Positions 25,299 through 35,591 are shown, counted from the first letter of the stretch. The stretch is DNA of 64,000 nucleotides from Herminiimonas contaminans (GCF_015645465.1 NZ_JADOEL010000008.1:1-64000), one strand, 5' to 3'. Made by a program: numbers and translations. The notes: generated from the letters alone by a model not told the origin.

Positions 25299-27116
25299 TT
25301 ATTCAACCGTCACCGATTTCGCCAGATTACGTGGCTTGTCGACGTCGGTGCCGCGCGCGAGTGCGGTGTGATAGGCCAGTAACTGCAGTGGTACTACATG
25401 CAGGATAGGAGACAGCAAACCATAGTGTTCCGGCAGGCGTATGACATGCACGCCTTCACCTGAGGTGATGCGCGAGTCGGCATCCGCGAAGACATACAGC
25501 TCACCGCCGCGGGCGCGCACTTCCTGCATATTCGATTTCAGTTTTTCGATCATCGAGTCATTCGGTGCGACGGTGACGACCGGCATTTCCTGCGTGACCA
25601 AAGCGAGTGGGCCGTGCTTCAGTTCGCCGGCCGGATACGCTTCGGCGTGGATGTATGAAATTTCTTTCAGTTTCAGCGCGCCTTCTAACGCGATCGGATA
25701 GTGCAGGCCGCGTCCGAGGAAGAGTGCGTTTTCCTTGCGGGCAAAGGCTTCGGCCCACGCAATGATTTGCGGTTCCAGCGCGAGTACAGCAGAGATCGCA
25801 GATGGCAGATGGCGCATGGCTTTCAGCTGTGCAGCTTCTTGCTCATCGTTGAGACGACCTTTGATTTGCGCCAATGCCAGCGTCAACAGGAAGAGGCCTG
25901 TCAGTTGGGTGGTGAATGCCTTGGTCGAAGCGACGCCGACTTCAACCCCGGCGCGTGTGATGTAGGCGAGTTCGCATTCGCGCACCATGGCGCTGGTCGC
26001 AGCATTACAGATGGTCAGCGTATGACGCATGCCTTGCGCTTGCGCATGGCGCAGCGCCGCCAGCGTGTCTGCGGTTTCGCCACTTTGCGAGATGGTGACT
26101 ACCAATGAATTCGGATTCGGTACGCTGTCGCGATAACGGTACTCACTGGCGATTTCCACGTTGCAGGTGACACCGGCGATGGCTTCTATCCAGTATTTGG
26201 CGGTCATGCCCGAGTAGTAGCTGGTGCCGCAAGCCAGGATGAGTACGGAGTCGATTTTCTTGAAGATGCCGTAAGCCTTGTCGCCGAAGATGTCAGGTGT
26301 GATGGAAGCAATGCCTTCCAATGTGTCGGAAATGGCGCGCGGCTGTTCGAAGATTTCCTTCTGCATATAGTGACGGTAAGGTCCAAGCTCGACCGCGCCG
26401 GTGTGCGCATGTACGGTTTTGACTTCGCGCTGCACTGGTTTGCCGTTTTCATCGACGATCCAGACACGTTGCAATTGCAAGTCGACGACATCGCCTTCTT
26501 CCAGATAAATGATCTGGTCGGTGGTGCCTGCCAGCGCCAGTGCATCGGAAGCGAGGAAGTTTTCGCCGTCGCCTATACCGACGATCAATGGTGAGCCGCG
26601 ACGGGCGCCAACCACGCGATGTGGTTCATCGCGGCTGAAGACCGCAATCGCAAAAGCACCTACCAGGCGCTTGGTCGCTTGTTGTACGGTTTCGAACAAG
26701 TCACCTGTATACATATGATCGACCAGATGGGCGATGACTTCGGTATCGGTCTGGCTTTCAAACACATAGCCCAGGGTTTTCAGTTCGTCGCGCAGTTCAT
26801 CGTGGTTTTCGATAATGCCGTTGTGTACCAGCGCGATGCGGTCACGCGAGAAATGCGGATGGGCATTGTGCGAAGCCGGTGCGCCATGGGTGGCCCAGCG
26901 TGTATGCGCGATACCTGTGAAGCCGCTCAGGTGTTCCTTTTCGATTTGCTTTTCCAGCTCGGCCACGCGCGCAGTGCTGCGTGCGCGTTCCAGTTTGCCA
27001 TTGACGTGCAGCGCGACGCCGCAAGAGTCATAACCGCGATATTCGAGTCGTTTAAGGCCTTCGACCAGGATGGGAGTGATATTGCGTTGAGCGACTGCGC
27101 CGACGATACCGCACAT
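25299..27116 (-). CDS. glmS: Glutamine-fructose-6-phosphate aminotransferase
   Basis: The mature N-terminus is [10 protein letters not shown] with the catalytic Cys right after Met, so the start is at 27116 (GAGG five bases upstream) and not at the earlier in-frame codon. The 605-residue protein has the Ntn glutaminase domain followed by two SIS isomerase domains ([25 protein letters not shown]) and ends [11 protein letters not shown]. That ending is the conserved GlmS C-terminus recognised by TnsD of Tn7. It makes glucosamine-6-phosphate for cell wall synthesis. glmU is close by, separated by an Lrp-type gene. Confidence 0.97.
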   Translation of the reverse strand: MCGIVGAVAQRNITPILVEGLKRLEYRGYDSCGVALHVNGKLERARSTARVAELEKQIEKEHLSGFTGIAHTRWATHGAPASHNAHPHFSRDRIALVHNGIIENHDELRDELKTLGYVFESQTDTEVIAHLVDHMYTGDLFETVQQATKRLVGAFAIAVFSRDEPHRVVGARRGSPLIVGIGDGENFLASDALALAGTTDQIIYLEEGDVVDLQLQRVWIVDENGKPVQREVKTVHAHTGAVELGPYRHYMQKEIFEQPRAISDTLEGIASITPDIFGDKAYGIFKKIDSVLILACGTSYYSGMTAKYWIEAIAGVTCNVEIASEYRYRDSVPNPNSLVVTISQSGETADTLAALRHAQAQGMRHTLTICNAATSAMVRECELAYITRAGVEVGVASTKAFTTQLTGLFLLTLALAQIKGRLNDEQEAAQLKAMRHLPSAISAVLALEPQIIAWAEAFARKENALFLGRGLHYPIALEGALKLKEISYIHAEAYPAGELKHGPLALVTQEMPVVTVAPNDSMIEKLKSNMQEVRARGGELYVFADADSRITSGEGVHVIRLPEHYGLLSPILHVVPLQLLAYHTALARGTDVDKPRNLAKSVTVE

Positions 27117-27209
27117 AGGAACCTCGTTGTGTAGAAATGAATTGCACCATACTAGTGGAAGCAAAATGAAATAAGATTTCAAAATTTTGCAATATTTGGC
27201 TTATTATTC

Positions 27210-27226
27210 TATAGACTGTCTATAGT
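27210..27226. promoter_or_regulatory. 17-bp palindrome between glmS and the Lrp-type gene
   Basis: CTATAGAC-T-GTCTATAG is a perfect 8-base dyad around one base. It lies 38 bases before the Lrp/AsnC-type start and 94 bases before glmS on the other strand. A dyad this size is what an AsnC/Lrp protein would bind for autoregulation, and it could also affect glmS. The site is exact, but the binder is inferred. Confidence 0.55.
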
Positions 27227-27263
27227 GAAATATAAATTCAAATACTGCGGATATTTTTAATAA

Positions 27264-27737
27264 ATGCTCACTAAGCAAGTAGATTTGGACGAACTGGACA
27301 AGCGCATACTCAATGCCTTACAGATGGATGCGTCGCAGACCAACAACGAGCTGGCGCTTGCCGTGCATGCGTCGCCGCCAACCTGTTTGCGTCGCGTCAA
27401 ACGACTGATAGATGCGGGCGTGATAGAACGCCAGGTTGCGATCGTGGCGCCGGAAAAGGTGGGGGCGGGCCTGACCTCGATAGTGGAAATCACGCTGGAT
27501 AACCAGGCGGATGAGCGCCAGGTCGAGTTTGAGGCATTGGTGGCGCAGGAGGGGGCGGTGCTGCAATGTTATCGCGTGTCACCGGGGCCGGATTTTGTGC
27601 TGGTGGTGCAGGTGGCGGATATGCCGGCATATCACGCGCTGGCACATCGCCTGTTTGCGACGCATGCGAATGTGCGTAACGTACGTAGTTTCTTTTCCAT
27701 CAATCGCAGCAAATTTGAAACGCGCATCGCGGTTTGA
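27264..27737 (+). CDS. Lrp/AsnC-family transcriptional regulator
   Basis: A 157-residue protein with an N-terminal helix-turn-helix (LDKRILNALQMDASQTNNEL, then HASPPTCLRRVKRL) and a C-terminal RAM ligand-binding domain (GPDFVLVVQVADMPAYHAL). The length is normal for the family. Such proteins respond to amino acids and usually regulate themselves and neighbours. It is divergent from glmS across 147 bases containing a perfect 17-bp palindrome, and convergent with glmU 28 bases downstream. The ligand is unknown. Confidence 0.9.
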   Translation: MLTKQVDLDELDKRILNALQMDASQTNNELALAVHASPPTCLRRVKRLIDAGVIERQVAIVAPEKVGAGLTSIVEITLDNQADERQVEFEALVAQEGAVLQCYRVSPGPDFVLVVQVADMPAYHALAHRLFATHANVRNVRSFFSINRSKFETRIAV

Positions 27738-27765
27738 TGATTACCGCGATGGCGTGAAGCTGCAT

Positions 27766-29124
27766 TTACTTCTTGATCTTGACCGGGCGTTGCCAGTTGT
27801 CGACCGTGATTTGCTTGGCGCGTGAAACGGTCAGTTTATCCGCTGGGGCATCCTTGGTCAGGGTGGTACCAGCGCCCAGCGTTGCACCTTTGCCGACGCG
27901 TATCGGTGCGATCAATTGTGTGGCGCTGCCGACGAAGACATCGTCTTCTATGATGGTGCGTGATTTATTGACGCCATCGTAGTTGCAGGTAATCGTGCCC
28001 GCACCTATGTTGACGCGTGAACCTACCGTCGAGTCGCCGACATAGGTCAAATGATTGGCCTTGCTGTGCGCAGCGATGTCACTGTTCTTCACTTCGACAA
28101 AATTCCCGATGTGCACATCTTCCGCGAGGACGGTGCCCGGACGCAGACGCGCGTAAGGGCCGATGATGCATTCGGCACCGACCACTGCATTTTCAAAATG
28201 GCTGTAAGGGCGGATATGGCTACGCGCACCTATGGTCGTATTGTGGATCACGCAGTTGGCATCGATACGCACGCCATCGGCCAGGCTGACGTCGCCTTCA
28301 AATACACAGCCGACATCAATGGTCACGTCGCGGCCGCAAGTGAGCGTGCCGCGGATGTCTATGCGCGCCGGATCGGCCAGCGTGATGCCTTGTTCCAGCA
28401 GGGCATGCGCGAGATTGCGTTGATGTATGCGCTCCAGCTCGGCCAGTTGCACCTTGCTGTTGACGCCGTGCGTTTCCCATTCGTGGTCTGGCTGTGCGGA
28501 AACAACAGGCACGCCGTCTGCGACTGCGCTGGCAACGATATCGGTCAGGTAATACTCGCCTTGCGCATTGTTGTTGGACAACTTGGCCAGCCATCGCTTG
28601 AGTGCAGCAGTCGGCGCGACCATGATGCCGGTATTTATTTCGTTGATCTCGAGTTCGGCGGGTTGGGCGTCTTTCTGCTCAACTATGCGCGTGATAGCAC
28701 CGTTTTCGCGGACGATGCGGCCATAGCCGGTCGGATTGCCGAGGTTGACGGTGAGAATGCCCAACTTATCTTTACCCGCGCTGTCCAACAAGCGCTGCAG
28801 TGAAGCTGCAGTAGTCAAAGGCACGTCGCCATACAAAATCAGCGTCGGCGTATGATCATCTAACTGGGGCACGGCCTGCATTACGGCGTGGCCGGTACCC
28901 AGCTGTGGTTCCTGTTTGGCAAATGACAAATCCTTGGCTTGCAGCAATTGCGGTACTTGTTCACCGCCGTGGCCGTAGATTACGCATAAACGTGTGGGTG
29001 ACAATTGCCGTGCAGTATCGATCACATGGGAGAGCAAAGGCTTGCCCGCCAACGGATGTAGCACTTTCGGCAGCGCAGATTGCATGCGCTTTCCCATACC
29101 TGCAGCAAGAATGACGATATTCAT
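27766..29124 (-). CDS. glmU: Bifunctional UDP-GlcNAc pyrophosphorylase / GlcN-1-P acetyltransferase
   Basis: The N-terminal uridylyltransferase domain starts [20 protein letters not shown] (nucleotide-binding loop), and the C-terminal left-handed beta-helix shows hexapeptide repeats ([27 protein letters not shown]). The length is 452 aa. The start at 29124 is preferred to the extended frame from 29175. The two domains acetylate glucosamine-1-phosphate and activate it to UDP-GlcNAc, so with glmS two of the three steps of the pathway are encoded here. The minus-strand start lies close to the divergent lipoprotein gene at 29143. Confidence 0.96.
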   Translation of the reverse strand: MNIVILAAGMGKRMQSALPKVLHPLAGKPLLSHVIDTARQLSPTRLCVIYGHGGEQVPQLLQAKDLSFAKQEPQLGTGHAVMQAVPQLDDHTPTLILYGDVPLTTAASLQRLLDSAGKDKLGILTVNLGNPTGYGRIVRENGAITRIVEQKDAQPAELEINEINTGIMVAPTAALKRWLAKLSNNNAQGEYYLTDIVASAVADGVPVVSAQPDHEWETHGVNSKVQLAELERIHQRNLAHALLEQGITLADPARIDIRGTLTCGRDVTIDVGCVFEGDVSLADGVRIDANCVIHNTTIGARSHIRPYSHFENAVVGAECIIGPYARLRPGTVLAEDVHIGNFVEVKNSDIAAHSKANHLTYVGDSTVGSRVNIGAGTITCNYDGVNKSRTIIEDDVFVGSATQLIAPIRVGKGATLGAGTTLTKDAPADKLTVSRAKQITVDNWQRPVKIKK

Positions 29125-29142
29125 AGGAAGCCAGTTAAAAGA

Positions 29143-30036
29143 ATGCAAAATTTTATCACGCGTCCCCTGCGACATTTTGCAAAAAAAGCCACCATCCTGC
29201 TGATGGCTAGCTTGTTGCTCGCCTGCAGCGCGGCGCGTCTCGGTTACAGCAATGGTGAAACGATTTCGTATTGGTGGCTGGATAGCTATGTCGACTTCGA
29301 CAGTTCACAAAAGCAATGGGTTAAGGAGCGGATAGATAAGGTCTTTGTCTGGCACCGCCAGACCCAATTGAAGGAATACGTGCGGCTGATAGATCGCATG
29401 CGGCACAGGGATTTTGCCGCGGTAACGCAAGCCGATTTGCTCGGTGATTATCGTGATGTCACCACGCAGGTGCTGGAGATCGCCGACAAAGCGACGCCAG
29501 ATTTTGCCGACCTGGCGCTATCGTTGACCTCGGAACAGATCGCCAACATAGAAAAGAAATTTGCCAAATCGAACGATAAATTCCGCAAAGAGTATCTGGT
29601 CGGTACAAGCGAAGAGCGCCAGGAATTCCGCTATCGCAAGGCCCTGCAACAGGCGCAGTATTGGTTCGGTGGTTTCAGCCGTGAACAGGAAGCCAGCATA
29701 CGCAGCCTGTCCGATGCACGTCCCCTGAATAATGAATTGTTGATGGCCGAACGCCTCAGCAGACAGCGCGCGCTATTAGATGTACTGAAGAAAATACACG
29801 CTGAAAAACCGGGTAAGGAAGCGGCAGTTGCGATGCTGAAGAAGTATGTGGCCGCCACTGTGGATAGATACGGCAACCAGCAGCATCAGGCTTTCTTTGA
29901 GCAATCAAATGCGGCGAATGCGCGCATGGTGGCGGGCATCATGCACATGACCACACCCAAGCAAAAGAACTACTTCATACAAACTCTGCAGGATTGGGTG
30001 AATGACTTTAACAAGCTGGCCGCCAAGGCCGCCTGA
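29143..30036 (+). CDS. DUF6279 family lipoprotein
   Basis: The predicted protein has a basic N-terminus and a hydrophobic stretch ending in the lipobox LLLAC, so it is likely a lipoprotein. The mature part begins [20 protein letters not shown] and is mostly helical and charged, typical of the DUF6279 lipoprotein family. Its function is unknown. It starts 18 bases from the divergent glmU start, and the two genes must share overlapping promoter DNA. The start Met at 29143 is tentative. Confidence 0.75.
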   Translation: MQNFITRPLRHFAKKATILLMASLLLACSAARLGYSNGETISYWWLDSYVDFDSSQKQWVKERIDKVFVWHRQTQLKEYVRLIDRMRHRDFAAVTQADLLGDYRDVTTQVLEIADKATPDFADLALSLTSEQIANIEKKFAKSNDKFRKEYLVGTSEERQEFRYRKALQQAQYWFGGFSREQEASIRSLSDARPLNNELLMAERLSRQRALLDVLKKIHAEKPGKEAAVAMLKKYVAATVDRYGNQQHQAFFEQSNAANARMVAGIMHMTTPKQKNYFIQTLQDWVNDFNKLAAKAA

Positions 30037-30050
30037 TGGTCTCGTTTGAA

Positions 30051-30809
30051 TCAGGCCGGTAACAACATCACCAGCTTGACCTCGCGCGCAGCCGCGAGGT
30101 TGAGCGTCACTTGTTCAAAAGTAAGTGCGCCTTGCGTCGGATGCCGGAAGCGACGACTGCCGCCATCCCGTCCCAGCACATGATGTGCATTCCACATGGT
30201 TTTAAATTCCTCGCTGTCTCGCCTTAACTCGGCGATCAGGCTGGCATACGGTTCGTCATCGGCGTACTTGCCGCAATCAGCGCGGAATTCGGCGACCAGC
30301 CGTTGCGCGCGCTCCGGCCAGTCGGCGATCAGGCTGCGCGCACTGCTGCTGCCAAACATGAAGCGCAAGAGATTGGCCGGTGCCGCTGACTTGCCCTGAT
30401 CCAGCCAGCCGCTGAATAAATCTGTGGCCGGACGATTCCAGGCGATCGCATCCCATTGCCGGTCCAGAATATAAGCGGGAGTGCGTATCGCTTTGACGAT
30501 GGCTGCGAAGTTGGCGGATGGACTGTCGTGGTTGGCTTCCGACGTGTCCAGTTTGTCAGCCAGGCGAAACAGATAAGTGCGTTCGGCAGCCGTCAGATGC
30601 ATCACATCGGCCAGACGACCCAATACTTTGGCCGAAGCTGATACCGGTCGCCCTTGTTCCAGCCAGGTCGGGCTGACATCACATAATTGCGCCAGTTCTT
30701 CACGCCGCAAGCCAGGCGTACGGCGCCGTCCATCGGCGCGCAGGCCGACGTCTTGCGGTTTGGTCTGTTCGCGGTGCAAGCGTATGAATTCGCCCAATGG
30801 CTTATGCAT
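30051..30809 (-). CDS. XRE-type regulator with MmyB-like ligand domain
   Basis: The N-terminal helix-turn-helix carries GRRRTPGLRREELAQLCDVS, the hallmark of the MmyB-like XRE subgroup. The C-terminal part (about residues 100-250) is the MmyB ligand-binding domain with WDAIAWNRPATDLF and GRDGGSRRFRHPTQGAL. Length is 252 aa. Members of the group are thought to sense fatty-acid-like ligands. It is divergent from a SAM-dependent methyltransferase gene across 112 bases, which may be its target. Confidence 0.88.
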   Translation of the reverse strand: MHKPLGEFIRLHREQTKPQDVGLRADGRRRTPGLRREELAQLCDVSPTWLEQGRPVSASAKVLGRLADVMHLTAAERTYLFRLADKLDTSEANHDSPSANFAAIVKAIRTPAYILDRQWDAIAWNRPATDLFSGWLDQGKSAAPANLLRFMFGSSSARSLIADWPERAQRLVAEFRADCGKYADDEPYASLIAELRRDSEEFKTMWNAHHVLGRDGGSRRFRHPTQGALTFEQVTLNLAAAREVKLVMLLPA

Positions 30810-30921
30810 GGTGGTATTCCGAGTGTCAGTCTGGCAGAAAATATACCAGTATAAATACTTGTCTTGTTACAGGATAAATCATCGCCTATCGTACATCTAC
30901 CCAATTACGTGGAGGTGAAAA

Positions 30922-31677
30922 ATGAAACAGGCAGCAGTGGTAGCAGAACAGTTTGGCAATACGGCCGCGTCATATCTGACCAGTTCGGTCCATGCGCAAG
31001 GCGCGGATCTGGAGGCGGTGCGAGACATCGCGCGCAAGCTGCAGGCGCCCGAGGTGCTGGATCTGGGTTGTGGCGGCGGTCATATCAGTTTTGCCGTTGC
31101 ACCGCATGCCGCCAGTGTTACCGCTTGTGATCTGTCAGCGCAGATGCTGGAGGTCGTTGCGGCTTCGGCAGCAGAGCGCGATTTGTCCAATATCCGTACC
31201 GAACAGGCACAGGCCGAGCATTTACCTTTTCCGGATGCGTCCTTCGATCTGGTCGTCACGCGTTTCTCGGCACATCACTGGTTGCACGTGCCCAGCGGTT
31301 TGCGTGAGATGCACCGGGTCTTGCGCCCGGGCGGCATGGTGGTGGTGATCGATATCGTCGCATCGGAAATTGCCTTGCACGACACGACTCTGCAGGCAGT
31401 GGAGTTGTTGCGTGATGCATCGCATGTACGTGACTATCGTGTTTCGGAATGGGCGGCGATGTTTGCCGATGCCGGGTTTGCACATGAATACGTGCGCGGC
31501 TGGAAGTTGCGCATGGTGTTTGATGAGTGGATTGCGCGTATGCGGACACCGCCGCAGCGGACGGCTGCGATACGCAGCCTGTTCGATACCGCGCCGGAAG
31601 AAAGCCGCGCTTATTTTGCGGTACAGGGTGACTACTCGTTTGATATCGACGCTGCTTTCTTTACTGCCAGAAAATAA
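30922..31677 (+). CDS. Class I SAM-dependent methyltransferase
   Basis: A 251-residue UbiE/Methyltransf_11-type enzyme with motif I EVLDLGCGGGHISFAVA, post-I acidic residue in VTACDLS, and motifs FPDASFDLVVTRFSAHHW and MHRVLRPGGMVVVID. The substrate is unknown. The ATG is well supported by GTGGAGGTG. It is divergent from an MmyB-like regulator and followed by a strong bidirectional terminator. Confidence 0.88.
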   Translation: MKQAAVVAEQFGNTAASYLTSSVHAQGADLEAVRDIARKLQAPEVLDLGCGGGHISFAVAPHAASVTACDLSAQMLEVVAASAAERDLSNIRTEQAQAEHLPFPDASFDLVVTRFSAHHWLHVPSGLREMHRVLRPGGMVVVIDIVASEIALHDTTLQAVELLRDASHVRDYRVSEWAAMFADAGFAHEYVRGWKLRMVFDEWIARMRTPPQRTAAIRSLFDTAPEESRAYFAVQGDYSFDIDAAFFTARK

Positions 31678-31705
31678 AAAAGCCCCGCATGGCGGGGCTT
31701 TTTCT
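31674..31705. terminator. Bidirectional terminator between methyltransferase and ttcA
   Basis: A run of A (31674-31680), the stem AGCCCCGC (31681-31688) / GCGGGGCT (31692-31699) with an ATG loop, and a T run up to about 31703 serve the convergent genes on both strands. Confidence 0.9.
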
Positions 31706-31722
31706 TGTCAGCTGATAGCTGC

Positions 31723-32676
31723 TTAGTCGTCTGTACGCAGCGGGATAATGCCGGGGATACTGGTGCTGCCAGTCGAGCATGGCTCTTCATCAAATGCGAT
31801 ATCGCCATTCGCCATCGCCTCGCCAGTTGCTTTCAGGTCGGCAAAGCCAAACAGATCTTTATCCATCAGGTGCGAAGGCACGACCGTGGATAAGGACGAG
31901 AAAATATTGTCGACGCGACCCGGGAATTTCTTTTCCCATTCGCGCAGCATGCCTTTGATTTGTTTGCGTTGCAGGTTTTCCTGGCTGCCACACAAATCGC
32001 AAGGAATGATGGGGAAGTTCTTAACCTGCGCATAGCGCTCGGTATCGGCTTCCTTCACGTAGGCCAGTGGACGGATCACGATGTGTTTGCCGTCATCGGA
32101 TTGCAGCTTGGGCGGCATGCCTTTGATCTTCGCGCCGAAGAACATATTCAGGAAGAAGGTTTCCATGATGTCGTCACGATGATGGCCGAGTGCGATCTTG
32201 TTGGCACCGAGTTCGTCGGCCACGCGATACAGGATGCCACGACGCAGGCGTGAGCACAGCGAGCAAGTGGTCTTGCCTTCCGGGATCAGGCGCTTGACGA
32301 TGCTATAGGTATCCTGGTTTTCGATATGGAAGGGGATATCCAGTTGCTTCAGGTAAGCCGGCAGGATGTGATCGGGGAAGTTTGGTTGCTTCTGGTCGAG
32401 GTTGACCGCGACGATGTCGAATCTGATGGGCGCGCGTTCACGCAAGGTCATCAGGATATCCAGCAATGCGTAGCTATCCTTGCCGCCGGACAGGCAAACC
32501 ATGACTTTGTCGCCGTCTTCTATCATGTTGAAGTCGCCGATGGCCTGGCCGACCTGACGGCACAAGCGTTTGTGCAGCTTGTTGTTTTCGTAAACGATTT
32601 TTTCGTTTTGTTTGAAGCTCAGGGCGGCGTCGGTATCCGGCGCGGCTACAGTTTCTTGCATGAGGGCTGATGACAC
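31723..32676 (-). CDS. ttcA: tRNA 2-thiocytidine(32) synthetase
   Basis: The PP-loop SGGKDS is at residues 63-68. The iron-sulfur cysteines are in [12 protein letters not shown] (Cys138, Cys141) and IPCDLCGSQ, the TtcA pattern. At 317 aa the length is normal. The enzyme thiolates C32 of several tRNAs with an iron-sulfur cluster. It starts GTG at 32676, one base after the folB stop, with GGGGA upstream. ATG at 32661 is an alternative. It is the last gene of the SDR-folB-ttcA operon. Confidence 0.95.
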   Translation of the reverse strand: MSSALMQETVAAPDTDAALSFKQNEKIVYENNKLHKRLCRQVGQAIGDFNMIEDGDKVMVCLSGGKDSYALLDILMTLRERAPIRFDIVAVNLDQKQPNFPDHILPAYLKQLDIPFHIENQDTYSIVKRLIPEGKTTCSLCSRLRRGILYRVADELGANKIALGHHRDDIMETFFLNMFFGAKIKGMPPKLQSDDGKHIVIRPLAYVKEADTERYAQVKNFPIIPCDLCGSQENLQRKQIKGMLREWEKKFPGRVDNIFSSLSTVVPSHLMDKDLFGFADLKATGEAMANGDIAFDEEPCSTGSTSIPGIIPLRTDD

Positions 32677-32677
32677 C

Positions 32678-33073
32678 TTAGTTCCCCTTGATTTGGAATA
32701 CCTCTACACCTACTGATTCACAATCCGGGTAGACGTCAGGTTTTTCGGTTGAAACACGTGCGGCGCGGACTTTCGGATGCGCCAGCATGGCTTTGATCAC
32801 GTCGTCGCACAGGGTTTCCTGCAAATGGATGTGGCCTTGCGCCATGCGCTTGGCGATGGTGCTGCGCATGTAGTCGTAATCCACGACCTCATCCAGGTGA
32901 TCGGCGGTCGGGGTCGATTCTTTCAATGGAATGAAGAGATCAACGTTGATCAGCACGCGCTGTTCACCTTTCTTTTCAAACTCGTGCACGCCTATATTGA
33001 TCTGCACTTCGTAGTTACGCAGGAAGAGGCGGCGACAGTCGGCGAGTTGTGGGTGGAACAGGAACGAATTCAT
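32678..33073 (-). CDS. folB: Dihydroneopterin aldolase
   Basis: A 131-residue FolB-type protein with [20 protein letters not shown] near the start, and a C-terminal segment ([12 protein letters not shown]) with the catalytic Lys. It converts dihydroneopterin to the hydroxymethyl pterin precursor of folate. It is preceded by an SDR that resembles pteridine reductases (42-base gap) and followed closely by ttcA. The N-terminus is slightly longer than in E. coli FolB. Confidence 0.93.
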   Translation of the reverse strand: MNSFLFHPQLADCRRLFLRNYEVQINIGVHEFEKKGEQRVLINVDLFIPLKESTPTADHLDEVVDYDYMRSTIAKRMAQGHIHLQETLCDDVIKAMLAHPKVRAARVSTEKPDVYPDCESVGVEVFQIKGN

Positions 33074-33115
33074 ATAAGTAAACCGGTTGTACTACAGGTG
33101 AAAAATCTGGGGTGT

Positions 33116-33895
33116 TCAGGATGCGACAAACATCACATCGCGTTGTAATGGAATCAGGTGCTGGCCACCATCGACCAGCAGCGTGGTGCCGGTCATCGCC
33201 TGCGCCTCGATCACGAAGCGGACGGCGTGGGCAATATCGTCCGGTGTGCTGGAGCGGCCCAGCGGCGTGACTTTATGCGCACGCTGAAATTCCGCTTCGC
33301 TCTGCTCGCCGGATACCAGCGTAATGCCGGGTGCGACGCCGACCACACGTACTTTGGGCGCGAGTGCCTGCGCCAGCATGGTGGTCGCTGTTTGCAGCGC
33401 CGCCTTGGACAAGGTGTAGGACAGGAAATCCGGATTCAGGTTAAACAGTTTTTGGTCCAGCAAATTCACGACGACCGCTTGCGCGCCTTCCGGCGTGGCC
33501 CGGTGCAGCGCTTGCGCCAGCAGCACGGGTGCGACCAGATTGGTATGCATATGTGCATCCAGTGTCGCCGCCGAAAAATCTGCTGCGCTATCGTAATCAA
33601 ACAGCGAAGCGTTGTTGATGACGCAGGAAACCGGGCCCAGTTGCGCGGCAGCCTGATCCAATAAGGTCTTTACCCCAGCCTCATCATTCAGGTCGCATTG
33701 CAATGCGATCGCGCGCTGTCCAAGCGCTACGATGTCGGCGACCGTGGTTTGCGCTTCTGCCTCCGAACGCGAGTAATGCACGACCACATCCCAGCCGTTT
33801 TGCGCCAGTGCGAGCGCGATCGTACGGCCGATGCGACGAGCGGCACCGGTCACGAGGGCAGTCTTTTTCAATGACGTTTGCTTATCTGTGGACAT
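33116..33895 (-). CDS. SDR, pteridine-reductase (FolM)-like
   Basis: A short-chain dehydrogenase of 259 aa with ALVTGAARRIGRTIALALA. The TG-x3-R-x-G form of the cofactor loop is typical of FolM/PTR1-type pteridine reductases, which prefer NADPH. NNASLFDYDSA and the active-site YTLSKAA (Tyr-x3-Lys) follow. Such enzymes reduce dihydromonapterin or dihydrofolate. Its position directly before folB supports a pterin role. Biochemical specificity is inferred. Confidence 0.8.
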   Translation of the reverse strand: MSTDKQTSLKKTALVTGAARRIGRTIALALAQNGWDVVVHYSRSEAEAQTTVADIVALGQRAIALQCDLNDEAGVKTLLDQAAAQLGPVSCVINNASLFDYDSAADFSAATLDAHMHTNLVAPVLLAQALHRATPEGAQAVVVNLLDQKLFNLNPDFLSYTLSKAALQTATTMLAQALAPKVRVVGVAPGITLVSGEQSEAEFQRAHKVTPLGRSSTPDDIAHAVRFVIEAQAMTGTTLLVDGGQHLIPLQRDVMFVAS

Positions 33896-33935
33896 GAATG
33901 GTTGTGTGTTTCGCTGATTTCTCTACAATACCGCC

Positions 33936-35096
33936 ATGCAATTGCAACTCCCAGAACCTTCTTCGGACGCATTATCTGCGTCACACAAGCTCCAGAACCT
34001 GATTGTTGACGAAATTAACCGTCATGCGGGCTGGATTTCTTTCGCCCGTTATATGGAGCTGGCGCTGTATGCGCCGGACGTCGGTTATTACAGCGGCGGT
34101 GCTGCAAAACTTGGCAAAGACGGTGATTTTACAACCGCGCCCGAAATTACGTCGCTTTTTGGTGAAACCCTGGCCCATGCGGCCGACGGGCTGATGGCAC
34201 AAAGCGCACCGCAAATCCTCGAATTCGGGGCCGGTACCGGTAAATTGGCACTGGATATTCTGACTGAGTGCGCGGCCGACGGCATACCGCTGGAGCGTTA
34301 CTCCATCGTCGAATTGTCCGGCGAATTGCGTGCGCGCCAGCAGGAAACCCTGGCTGGCTTCCCGCAAGTGACCTGGCTGGACGACTTTCCACCGGCATTT
34401 TCCGGCGTAGTGCTGGGCAATGAAGTGCTGGATGCGATGCCAGTCTCACTGGTTGTCAAAGGTGAAACTGCGTGGCTGGAGCGCGGTGTCAGCGTGGTGG
34501 ACGGTTGCTTTGTCTTCGCCGATCGCCCATGTGATCAGGACCTGATCGCACAAATACCCGATGCGGCGGAGTTGCAGGTTGGTTACCTGACTGAAGTGCA
34601 TCCGATCGCGGGCGGCTTCATGCATACACTGGCCGCCATGCTGACCGCCGGGTATGAGCAATCTGGCAAGGGTGGCGCGGCGATCCTGATCGATTACGGT
34701 TTCCCCGCCAGCGAATACTATCTGGACCAGCGCGCCGAAGGGACGCTGATGTGCCATTACCGCCATCATTCACATCCTGATCCGTTTTACTTGCCGGGTT
34801 TGCAAGACATCACAGCACACGTCGATTTCACCAGCATGGCGTATGCCGCCGTGCGTAATGGCCTGGAAATGGTCGGTTACATGAGCCAGGCCGGTTTCCT
34901 GCTGGCGGCTGGCCTTGGTGATCGCTTGCTGGCGACCGCGCCGGAAGATCATATGGCTTACCTGCCGAAAGCAAATGCAGTGCAGAAGCTGACTTCGCCG
35001 GCCGAGATGGGCGAGTTGTTCAAAGTGCTGGTAGTGGGCAAGGCGGTGCAGTTGCCCGACCAGTTTGATCGCGCGGACCAAAGCCGCCGACTGTAA
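33936..35096 (+). CDS. MidA/NDUFAF7-family SAM-dependent methyltransferase
   Basis: A 386-residue protein of the DUF185/COG1565 group. It has YYSGGAAKLGKDGDFTTAPE near residue 50, the SAM loop ILEFGAGTGKLALDIL near residue 95, and VLGNEVLDAMPVSLV. The mitochondrial homologue NDUFAF7 methylates an arginine of complex I. The bacterial substrate is not certain. It is divergent from the SDR-folB-ttcA operon with only 40 bases between starts. Confidence 0.9.
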   Translation: MQLQLPEPSSDALSASHKLQNLIVDEINRHAGWISFARYMELALYAPDVGYYSGGAAKLGKDGDFTTAPEITSLFGETLAHAADGLMAQSAPQILEFGAGTGKLALDILTECAADGIPLERYSIVELSGELRARQQETLAGFPQVTWLDDFPPAFSGVVLGNEVLDAMPVSLVVKGETAWLERGVSVVDGCFVFADRPCDQDLIAQIPDAAELQVGYLTEVHPIAGGFMHTLAAMLTAGYEQSGKGGAAILIDYGFPASEYYLDQRAEGTLMCHYRHHSHPDPFYLPGLQDITAHVDFTSMAYAAVRNGLEMVGYMSQAGFLLAAGLGDRLLATAPEDHMAYLPKANAVQKLTSPAEMGELFKVLVVGKAVQLPDQFDRADQSRRL

Positions 35097-35141
35097 AGCC
35101 GGATGCCGGGTAGCTAGACCGGCGCGTCATGAAAGTTGCAC

Positions 35142-35336
35142 ATGGTTCGCTGGTTTATTACGATCTTCATCGCCGTCATTGTGTTTTCCGCTGCCTTGCC
35201 GTGGCTGGAAAAATTCGGCATTGGTCGTTTGCCTGGTGATATACGTTTCAAGTTGTTTGGCAAAACCATTTTTTTGCCATTCGCCTCTACCGTTTTGTTA
35301 TCTAGCGCCATTTTTCTGCTGGCGCGCCTGTTTTGA
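35142..35336 (+). CDS. DUF2905 membrane protein, first of a tandem pair
   Basis: A 64-residue protein with two hydrophobic segments flanking the conserved loop KFGIGRLPGDIRFKLFGKTI, then a PFASTVLLS-type second helix, as in DUF2905. Its function is unknown and the location is probably the inner membrane. The ATG at 35142 is preferred to a TTG two codons earlier. A paralogue follows 36 bases later. Confidence 0.85.
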   Translation: MVRWFITIFIAVIVFSAALPWLEKFGIGRLPGDIRFKLFGKTIFLPFASTVLLSSAIFLLARLF

Positions 35337-35372
35337 GTTTTGCTCCGGGCAAGGTTTAGCGAGGGACAAGTA

Positions 35373-35591
35373 ATGATACGTTGGGTCGCGGTGATCTTTA
35401 TTGGTCTGACCGTTTTCTACGCACTGATACCGTGGATTATCGAGAAGCTGGGCGTAGGGCGGCTGCCTGCGGATGTGCGCTTCCAGCTGTTTGGCCGGAT
35501 TTTTGTACTGCCCTTCGGTTCTACCGTGCTGTGGTCGGCGCTTGCTTTCTTGGTTGCGGAGATCGTAAAGCGAACCTGTTTGTTCTGTTAA
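35373..35591 (+). CDS. DUF2905 membrane protein, second of a tandem pair
   Basis: 72 residues with the same pattern as its neighbour (KLGVGRLPADVRFQLFGRIF, then PFGSTVLWS) and a slightly longer C-terminus ending in KRTCLFC. The ATG follows GAGGGACAAG. It is a tandem duplicate of the preceding gene, though the two are clearly diverged, so the duplication is old. Confidence 0.85.
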   Translation: MIRWVAVIFIGLTVFYALIPWIIEKLGVGRLPADVRFQLFGRIFVLPFGSTVLWSALAFLVAEIVKRTCLFC

